In this document: piece by piece, positions 55,864 through 64,000 of the stretch
How the letters are laid out: the number at the start of each line of letters is the position of its first letter
How positions within the stretch are numbered: the first letter of the stretch is position 1
Source of the DNA: Diogma glabrata
Lineage: Eukaryota; Arthropoda; Insecta; Diptera; Cylindrotomidae
Length of the DNA: 64,000 bases
Assembly (NCBI GenBank): GCA_963693315.1
Contig: OY856188.1
Location: forward strand, 158,544,694-158,608,693
Direction: 5' to 3'
Program-made: the position numbers and the translations under genes
Notes under the pieces: generated by a model
Database searches by the model: none
What the model was told of the DNA's origin: nothing
Seen by the model: only the letters and a program-made list of their open reading frames with translations

Positions 55864-56954
55864 AAAAAAATAAAATGAAAGGATATCGAAAAAGAAGTTA
55901 CGGTTACTGCGGGCTGTTTATGATCTCAAATTTGGAAAGACCAAAGCACCCGATGTTACGCTGTTCAACAAATTTCAGAAGGCATTGGACGGTGGGAAAA
56001 CTAATACAAAAATGTTCAAAAATGGAATATCGGACAAAAAACTGGGAAACAAAATACCAAAACACACGTGTGAAGTCTAGTAATTTTTTGTCATGAAGAG
56101 TTGAAAAAATCACACCCACGCAGTGACAATAAAGACTTTTTGGAAGTTACATTGATTTTTCTTGGTGAAACCATTGAGAATTACAAATTCAAACGCCCAG
56201 ATCCAACAAGTCGCGCCCGCTGGATGGCTAAAGACATTTATCTCCTGAAGATATCTATGTTTCGTAATCAGTATGATATTGGAGTTAAAGATTTAAATAA
56301 AGTTCGAGACGTTTGCATTTTTCTGATTATGTTGTATGTAAAAATATGGTTCAAATGCATAGATGGAACAGCAGCCGCAAATCAGGATTTGGATTTCATC
56401 AAATCGGCCATCGCTTATAAAAAATTGACAAAAGAGTTTTAGAAGAAATGTTGAGCAAAATTTGTTATCATCTTCACTATTTAACGGAAGAAAATATTGG
56501 CATGGTTTTTTTCGACCCAGAGATTTCGTTTGATGAAAAACGAAAAATAGTTCAACACCTTGAGGTCCCAGCACGAGACATCCCTATCGCACCCCAAACT
56601 CGCAAAAAAGATTTTGACGCAGTCAAACACATACGACTTTTTGCTAATAAGAACATCAGTGATTTTGTCACAAAGAAAACTCAGAATTTTTTTAATCGAT
56701 TTAGAATTTGTGTTGATTTTTTGCTACATGACCCATCGGAATGGTCAACGAATGAAGATTTCGTCAAAGCCATGTTGTTTTGCCAAAGTTTGCATGTAAT
56801 TATCAATGATACCGCCGAACGCGATGTTAAGTTGATGACGGAATACAATAGCATTCTAACTAAAGACGAGGAAGGTACAGAATACACCATTCAGGTGATC
56901 GAAAACTACAGATCCAAATACCGATCATACAATAAATCTAATTTAATGCATTGA
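55864..56954 (+). pseudogene. Transposase of the 2.3-kb element, frameshifted
   Basis: It reads, in shifting frames, LFNKFQKALDGGKTNTKMFK (about 55960), GNKIPKHTCEV, then CHEELKKSHPRSDNKDFLEV and RPDPTSRARWMAKDIYLLKI to a stop at 56442. The frame 56448-56954 carries FDPEISFDEKRKIVQHLE, NKNISDFVTKKTQNFFNRF and INDTAERDVKLMTEYNSILT. The last segment, with NDTAER followed by LTKDEE, is the conserved C-terminal end of a transposase found in many insects and cnidarians. I do not name its superfamily. At least three frame changes make it inactive. Confidence 0.7.
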
Positions 56955-57026
56955 TTATTTTGGAAAAATGTTGTTTTTGAATAAAAATTATTACAAATTT
57001 AATCATAAATAGTTATTTGTTTACCT

Positions 57027-57103
57027 AGGCAGCAAAGTAGTAGATTGACTGCCGCGGCTGATAGTTCATTCGGAATTCAGCCAAGGCAGTCAATCTACTT
57101 TGC
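57027..57103. repeat. Hairpin with GGCAGCAAAGTA arms
   Basis: GGCAGCAAAGTAGTAGATTG at 57029 pairs with the inverted CAATCTACTTTGCTGCC ending 57103. It lies inside the 2.3-kb element, just after the transposase gene. Confidence 0.8.
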
Positions 57104-57334
57104 TGCCGAGTTGAACATATAATTTTTTCTCCGATTAATTACAATGATATGTAATTTAATAATTATTACTTTAAAAATAAAGCAAAATTTTAAAAATGAA
57201 AAAAAAAAATCGCAATTGTTGGAAGGATTAGTTGTTATGAAAATGTCATAATAATTATAGTTTGACAAATTAAAAAATTTCTGCCAGATTCGTGGAAAAA
57301 TATCTGTTATTTTTATGAAGTCTAATTATTTTGC

Positions 57335-57380
57335 TGCCTAGGCAGCAAAGTACTTACTTTGCTGCCTAGGCAGGAAAAGT
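57335..57380. repeat. Two adjacent GCTGCCTAGGCAG palindromes
   Basis: TTTGCTGCCTAGGCAGCAAA and, 24 bp on, TTTGCTGCCTAGGCAGGAAA. The same core, CCTAGGCAGCAAAGTA, also begins the hairpin at 57025. A possible protein-binding or fold-back motif of the element. Confidence 0.7.
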
Positions 57381-57774
57381 GCCACTTTGCTGACTGAAAT
57401 AAGTCTGCAAAATTTATATTTGCTGTCAATTGGAGAAAAAATTGTATTTTTCTCTTTGAAAAAAAGATTGTTATAAATTAAAGGCTCGTATAAGTAAGAA
57501 GAAAAATTAAGATAAAATCGCTTTCCTAGGATCGATTTCTACATACTTAGGCTCGTTGGAATCGTAAACAAATTAGCTTTTAATAAAAAAATCAAAATTA
57601 TGAGGCATATTATGTTTCAAGGTGATTATGTGTGATAAAAATAAAAAATCCTATTATTCTGCTAATTTTCTTATCTTCGACGCCACTGCGCGGTGGGTAA
57701 TTATTTTCCGATTTCAATAAAACTGGATACACTTCATATTTGAGTCAAACAGAACATAATTAGTCGGTGGGAGC

Positions 57775-58129
57775 GAAGAAAATGACGGTTTGAAAATTGT
57801 TCATACATATCTGGTCATGCCTAATGTGGAGTTTGCCAGCCGAGATTTGCACCTACCTTAAGTCCAAAATAGCTTACGTCCGTGCATCATATACTATTTT
57901 TTATTCGCCGCAAGCAAAATATTTAAAAAAATTGTTTAATCTAAATCAAAATTATAAATTTTGAAACTATGAAATAAAAATATGTAATGAACAAGTAGCC
58001 TTTGACTAATATATTTGTTAGTTCTTTTCAAACAAATCGTGTAACTGTGACAACAAAGAATGACAAATATTTTAATTGGATTAGGAAATTTGGAATCGAA
58101 AGGTTGCTTTGATAAAAATTTCTATTTTT
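57775..58129. other. Spacer
   Basis: AT-rich, nothing recognised. Confidence 0.4.
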
Positions 58130-60350
58130 TATAGACTTTTAACAAATACAAACGACTGTATGCGGCAGAGATACGGGCTTTGATATCTGCATGCATGTCA
58201 TTTGACGATGTTATTACAGACCAGAGGTATTGGAAGTGTTCCATGTGTTCCACTTCATAGTCGCCAGTATCCAGATTTCCGAGAGGTACATGTTCCTAGA
58301 TGTTGTTATAGCTTTAGTTTTGCCGGTGTTGATGCATAATCCAAGTCGTTTAGCATTTCTTTCAAGCTGTTAGAGACTATCCTTAATATCGTTTGTTTTT
58401 CGTCCGAGAAGCACAATATCATCTGCGTAACCAAGAACTGTACTAGTTTAAACATGCAGCTTTGTGTCTCAATTCGGCTTTTATCGCGTTCTTAAGCGCC
58501 AAATTAAATAGTATGGGCGCGAGTGCATCACCTTGTCGAACACCTGATGTTATATCGTAAGGATCAGAAACTGACCCTTCGATTACTATTCTACAATTTG
58601 ATCTAGATGTTGTGAGTTTGCACAGAGAAACAAGTTTCTCTGGGTTACCAAGGCATATGAGTGCTGACCAAAGGTTGTCGCGTATAATGATATCATATGC
58701 TTGCTTGAAATCAACGTAGAGCTGGTAAATGCTGATGTTGTACTCCCAACATTTTTCCAGAATCATCCTTAATGTAAAACATTGATCTGTGGTTAAGCGG
58801 TTGGGACGAAAACCACACTGATAGTCGTCACCGATGATAGATTCGGCGAACGAGATGAATCGAGCAAGTACGACATTAGCGAATATTTCATATGCAGTGT
58901 TCAACAGTGCGATACCACGATAATTTTCACACTTTAGACGGTCACCTTTCTTATGTAGCGGAACAATGAGAGCTGTTTTCCATTCAGCAAGTAGTCAAGA
59001 TTTAGATTGCAAAAATCAAATCAGATCGTTTATACGTGAGACCAGAGCTGCTCCTCCATTTTTAAATAGTTCTGCGGGAATCCCATCGATAACTGGTGAT
59101 TTGCCATTTTTTAGTTTTTCTACTTTTTGCTTCTTAGTTTTTTACTTCTTCTATTGTTGGGTAGGGACAAAAATCTCCTCACTTGATGGAGCAATACCTC
59201 GAATAGGATGAACTTCATTCGTCCTATTCGGTAGGTTTTGAAAGTGGGATCGCCACACTGCCAGCACATCACGTTCACTTATTGTAAGTTCATTATTTCC
59301 ATTTTTGATGACTGTAGATCTTGGTTGGAAATCTTTTCTCCGATTCCGTGCAATGGCAAAGCACTCTTTCGAATTTCCGTTGGCCGCATGTTGGTTGATG
59401 TTTTTGATACAGCTCTTCATGTGCTCGCGTTTATTTTTCCGTAGAAGTTTTGCTGAGGCTTTCCTGGCGCACAAATAATCAGCTTGGGAGCTTTGAGTGT
59501 TCCTTGTTTACCATATTTCTCGCAGTTTTTGTTTATGTTCAACGGTTTGGCGGCACTCGTCGTTTTCCGATTGTAATTTGTGCTGCGGATGTAATGGTTG
59601 ATTGAAGCGTTTGCCACTCTTCTTGTTTGTTTAATGGCATCTCAGAAGAAATGTCATTTCTTCTACGTTTTTTGTTACTTTTTTCTGATATCTATTCACC
59701 GTTTCCGTCCTGATATCTATTAAGCGTTTTTTTGCTTGTCTATTAAATGTAAATGACAACTTGCACCTGTACTTAAAGATGACAAGCATATGATCGGTGT
59801 CCATATCAGCACCTCTGTATGATCGAACGTCAGTTACACTTGTAGAGTGTCGCCCTTAGAAATCATGACATGATCGATTTGATTTTCCGTTCATCCGTCA
59901 TTTGATATCTACTTTGAATTCGTGTGAATTCTCTTATGAGGGAAGAAGAGGGAAGAAAATTACTAGATCATACATCATAGCCAGTTCAGCTGTGCGAAAG
60001 CTGTTATTTATACTGGTATGATGCTTCAGTAGGTGCATGAACATTGACGATCGTTACATTAAACTTTTGCGTGCGGGTTCTCAGTGTGCATAACCGCACA
60101 TTAGTTGGGCAGAAGTCGCAAAACATCCTGTTTAAAGCAAAGGTGTATGAGAAAACCAACTCCAAATTCTCCTATGTTTTGATGACCGTAATAATAAAGA
60201 GTTTATCCTTTCACTGTTTCATGGATTCCACTGCCTGGCCATCTTAGTTCTTGTAATGCCACTTTATCCAGTGTGTAGCTATCGACTTGGTGCGTGAGTT
60301 TTAAGAAATCGCCTGGTCTTCTAAGGCTTAGCACGTTCCAGGTTCCCATT
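58130..60350 (-). pseudogene. RTE-like non-LTR retrotransposon, decayed
   Basis: Minus strand, order 5' to 3'. Endonuclease start GTWNVLSLRRPGDFLKLTHQ and VALQELRWPGSG lie near 60350-60225. Broken endonuclease sequence follows to 59650. The linker 59474-59151 reads NQHAANGNSKECFAIAR. The reverse transcriptase, from about 58990, reads LLAEWKTALIVPLHKKGDRL, CENYRGIALLNTAYEIFANV, DDYQCGFRPNRLTTDQCFTL, LYVDFKQAYDIIIRDNLWSA and SGVRQGDALAPILFNLALKN to a stop at 58443. After a frameshift comes VLGYADDIVLLGRKTND, with the active-site YADD kept. Many stops in the endonuclease half. Motif spelling suits the RTE group. Confidence 0.8.
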
Positions 60351-61194
60351 TTTAAATAGTAGCCTAGGTACAGTTTCCGATGTCGTTCTTGTGATTATTC
60401 CGAGATATTCCGAGGCCAGTGTGCAGAGCTCATAACAAATTATTTTTTTACGGAAATGGGAGGTTAGCCCATCGTTCAACCCAAATTTTCGTGAATGAGT
60501 TCGTTCTGCAGCTTAAGGTCACCAGAAACAACCTTTTTACATGTTTATATAGCGAGCCGCTTGATCCAAGACAGACGCCCGCTCCAAGCCTCCCATAACA
60601 TGGAGAACAGACCCTTCTGGCACGTTTATATAGCGAGCCGCTTGATCCAAGACAGATGCCCGCTCCAAGCCGGCCTAACATTGAGCTCAGACGCTCGAGT
60701 TGCATTAGTTATATGGCTTCAATGACTCGCCATGGTGCAGAATCATTGAGTATAAGCAGTTTTTACTCTCCCCGTCTCAACTACACCAACCTAATTCTGT
60801 TAGCGTTACCCAGGTAGCAGGGCGTGGACGTATAACTTCGGATTCTCGCTACCCAAATAACTATGCGTCTTTGAATAAAAAAAAGATAATCTTTACGACG
60901 GCAAATGAGGCCGTAATCACTTAACGGCCGCTCGTGATACTCTACATTTTTCTTTTGGAATCTAAACAACGTGTAGAATAAAAAATATTTATTGGTGCTA
61001 TATAACAACATGTAAATATACAGATTTTGTACTTTTTACTTCAGGGATCATAGTGTTTGACGGTACGACACAAAACTGGCTTACCCGAAATACCCGATAT
61101 TTAGGTCAGGGCTCTTGTTCTCTGTACTCTGTAACAGGAATTACAAATAAAATAAAAATAAAAAAGGAGGTAAAAGGCAAACTTTTGCCTATAT
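60351..61194. repeat. GC-richer sequence with an 80-bp direct repeat
   Basis: GTTTATATAGCGAGCCGCTT begins at 60543 and again at 60623, each followed by GATCCAAGACAGA and GCCCGCTCCAAGCC. Two units differ by a few bases. Unlike its surroundings it is not AT-rich. No gene recognised; the minus frame 60448-60705 only reflects the duplication. Confidence 0.6.
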
Positions 61195-61345
61195 CCTATA
61201 TCCTCTCACTGCCTATATCCAGTGGTGTATGAAATCTCATGTTTACTCATATATCAATAGTTGGAACTAAAGTACTTGGGTTTGTGACACTCGTAGATCA
61301 AAAATAAAAAGAAGGTACAAATCAACCAAAGCTGATCCATCCATA
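61195..61345 (+). repeat. Dispersed repeat, short copy
   Basis: It shares CTCATATATCAATAGTTGGA, GACACTCGTAGATCAAAAAT and CAAATCAACCAAAGCTGATC words with the repeats at 590 and 950, again just upstream of a non-LTR 3' fragment. Confidence 0.5.
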
Positions 61346-61369
61346 CGTCGGCATCTCGTTGAAAAAATA

Positions 61370-61690
61370 TTTTCACTAGCAGTGCTCGGATGAAACCAGA
61401 TCCATCATGCCTTAAATATATATTTTTTTCTCCGTTTTAATTGTCAATCGGGTTGTGCAAACAACCAAACTGTTTGGATCACTCACTGGCATAGTAAAAA
61501 AATGCAAAGTGATTTCTTTGTCTGTGTATCGTACAAATGGAATGCTTTATCCGAATCAATATAGTCTTGAGTGACTTCAATCACTATTTAAATTCAACAT
61601 TTAAAAAAAACGTCTACCAGCATCTCAGAACGCATGTTGTTGTGGCCCCTATTGGTATGAAAAGTCATCTATGTGTTGTGGTGACACAAC
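61370..61690 (+). pseudogene. Non-LTR retrotransposon 3' end, short fragment
   Basis: It aligns with the last 300 bp of the element at 47508-50613: CAGTGCTCGGATGAAA, CAAAGTGATTTCTTTGTC, CGTACAAATGGAATG, CATCTCAGAACGCATGTTGT and TATGTGTTGTGGTGACACA. About 80 codons of the C-terminus remain, broken, followed by the 3' UTR start. Confidence 0.75.
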
Positions 61691-61740
61691 AAAAAAAAAC
61701 TAGTGTGGTTTGCCATTCAGATATTCTATTTTTTAAGTGA

Positions 61741-64000
61741 ATGATTCTGCCTTCTAAATCTGGGGCATTCTTAAACTCCAATGAATAACGAATTAAAGTG
61801 GGCACTATTCAACAAATCGTGCTTATAATATGTTACATATTTTTTATAAAACCGTATGTGACATGCTCGCTCTGGTGTGATGAAAAATATTTATAGACTA
61901 AGGTAAGCCGACATAATTCTGGCAGTTTTTTCTTAGATGTAAAGTTTTTTAATACATTTTTTCTCTAAAATGATAATCAATCGTTTACATGAGTATTTGG
62001 GGGAATTAATTTGTCAAAAAGTTAACCTTGTTTTTGTTTACGCTGTCCAAAATCCCTCAGTTATAGTTGTAGTGCAAGTTTTAGACGAAATAATTTTGTT
62101 TTATATCGTTTCGATATCTACGATTTCTGTCCATATATAAGACAGTAACAACCATAATTTTCACGTAGTTTTTAAACCAAAAAATAGTTCACGACATTAG
62201 AATACTTGGTTAGATTGGTTACAATGCTTTTCTACATTTAACTGACTTACTGTCACAGCGATATACAATGTCCTACGTTTGTGTAAAAACCCTTATCTGC
62301 CATGATACCTTGAGGTAAGGTGTAGTTCGAATGTTTGTTACTAAGATGATGATTCAATTATCGACAAAAACGATTATTCAATATTGTGTAAAAGAAAACG
62401 CTTCTGTATTTACGTAACATTTGAGAATAAAGTTTCAAAACTTTACATCATTAAAAACAACGTATTTGTTTGTATATTGCATTGCATTGCCATTACCATT
62501 CTTTCTATATTGAATATGAACATAATATCAACATGATTTATAAAATAGAAAAACAAATATAAACATGATCCAGTTAATTTTTATTAAAACCAAATATTTA
62601 GAACAGCATACTGAAATCCTTCACCTCAATCTTAATGTTGTTTTTGCAAACTTATAAAACATTTTCATTTTAAAATGTTAGGTGGAAGTGAAATATTTTT
62701 ATCGAGCAGTTTAAATTTTAATGTTTTCAATTTCAATTGTCAAATTTATCAATAAAGTATTTACCTTACTTAATAACATAACAAAATCACATAACGTTGA
62801 TTTAATGTTTATATTTTGATGTACATAGCTGTTTTAAATTTATCAACAATATAATTTAAATGTTTTGCTTTAAAATATAAATATTTGTAAGACTAAGCAA
62901 AATACAATATTTTTGATAACAAATTTCTTGTATAATCATGAGTAGTAGTAGTACAATAACATTATAGTAGATAAGCAAATTTCTTTGTTGGTTTTATTAA
63001 AGAAGTACTAACCAATCCATTCAAATATTTTGGCTACAAAGTGCTTCAAATAGCTGTTATTAAAAATAAACATATCTAATAATTGATCAAGGAAAATATA
63101 GTTGAATTATAATTTAGATGTTTAAGTATGTCGCATTTTTCGAAATGTGTGTTTCTTAATATGTATTAAATTTATATCTTAATTTTAAAAATTACGAAAG
63201 GATTTTAAACTATTTTGATGTTTCAGTGAATTTTCTATTCCGAATACCTTGTCTGTCTGCCAAAAACCGTTAACCATCATATGATCAACCAGTTTACTTG
63301 GTTTACCTAGATTGATTCTACGTTTAAAGGACTTTTTATTTACTATAAAAATAATTTACTATAACTATAATTTACAATTACTTTTTATTTACTAAAATCC
63401 GCTTTTGTTCCCTATAATAAAACCAAATTTTAACTCAGGTTCTTAATTTTAATTCCGTACTTATATAGAAATTATAAATTATGGTGTTAATAAGCCTAAT
63501 GATAACGCGACTAGATTTGATGTTCAGTTTTCATTCAAACTCTTTGGTTTTCTGTTCTGTTCTGTTTTATCGAAAGTAAGCCGATATGGCTGATAAATAG
63601 GAAATCGACTGAATCGGCTGATCTCCTATATAAAATAATCGTTTAAATAAAGGTTAGAAGTGAAACTAAAATAAAACACCGGCTTAGACATCCCGACTAG
63701 CATGTTGTTCAATCATGCCCTGAAATGATCCAATCTCTATCAGAAATCATATATGATTTTTCTGTTAGAGTATGCTCTATTTGTCCTGATCTGGGCCCTA
63801 TATAATTTGATCAAATGTCAGTTGGTTGAAATTTACTAAAGTTATATCTATTTAAGATATACATTTTCTAAAATTTCACGTATAGTTAAAGTTAGTTACG
63901 GTCTGAAAAACCTAGGCATTACACCCTCGAGCCTAATGTGAAAATCTCACCCTTAAACGTCAAACGATTCTAAAAAAGTAAAAAAAAGTCAGACAAGTGT
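61741..64000. other. AT-rich DNA without recognised features
   Basis: I see no open frame of note, no RNA gene and no clear repeat in the last 2.3 kb. Confidence 0.45.

Larger units (their letters stand above)
55456..57774 (+). mobile_element. 2.3-kb DNA transposon with 260-bp inverted termini
   Basis: The left terminus starts CTCCCACCGACTAGTTATG. The right ends with its inverse at 57762-57774. The arms (55456-55715 and 57515-57774) stay similar inward to GAGCCTAAGTATGTAGAAAT / CGATCCTAGGAAA. A broken transposase gene lies between them. No clear target duplication was identified. Confidence 0.85.

Overview
The window reads as nuclear DNA of an arthropod, most likely an insect. It is strongly AT-rich, and it holds mariner, Tigger/pogo, hAT, Penelope-like and several non-LTR elements together with very short introns of 67-68 bp. 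A dipteran is my best guess, but nothing in the sequence fixes the order. No tRNA, rRNA or CRISPR array was seen.

Only two loci look like host genes. Both are on the minus strand: 3562-4198 and 22980-23764. They are diverged paralogues encoding small secreted proteins of 189 and 238 aa. Each has a tiny first exon carrying most of the signal peptide, a phase-0 intron, and one large second exon with a shared R-[IV]-[IV]-E-H-R core and a cysteine-containing tail. Their promoters share a TATTTAA box and an ACAGT initiator exactly 33 bp apart. I do not recognise the family. About 19 kb of mobile DNA now separates the two genes.

Almost everything else is mobile DNA, often nested. From left to right: a decayed non-LTR reverse transcriptase end (1490-2409); a 556-bp palindrome (2582-3137); gene A; repeat families at 4.8-7.1 kb; a Helentron-like element carrying a 1.1-kb array of 9-bp repeats (7164-8937), sitting in a repeat whose uninterrupted copy lies 0.5 kb upstream; a hAT element with a perfect 8-bp target duplication (10789-12762); a TA-flanked element (12877-16196) with a mariner inside it (14543-15826); long inverted repeats at 16.7-18.6 kb; a Tigger pseudogene (21146-22426); gene B; a 1.08-kb tandem duplication with a hAT-like MITE in one copy (24.8-27.3 kb); a palindrome resembling two Penelope terminal repeats (27363-27697); a Ty3/Gypsy integrase remnant; and an intact Penelope-like element (30502-33893) inserted in a dead non-LTR element.

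The right half holds a 0.96-kb inverted-repeat element (37777-38740), another non-LTR remnant, a tandem 286-bp repeat, and a pair of about 560-bp inverted repeats at 42.4 and 53.1 kb. That pair brackets a second minisatellite-bearing element, a nearly full-length non-LTR element whose reverse transcriptase active site is mutated, and a DDE-like transposase gene with four in-frame stops. Then come a hAT C-terminal fragment, a 2.3-kb transposon with 260-bp inverted termini, a minus-strand RTE-like remnant (58.1-60.35 kb) and repeat-poor AT-rich DNA to the end.

The genes do not form a pathway. The window is a host gene pair embedded in layered transposon insertions, several of which can be dated relative to one another by nesting. 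The least familiar items are the secreted gene pair, the Penelope-like element with inverted terminal repeats and hammerhead-like motifs, and the minisatellite-bearing elements.
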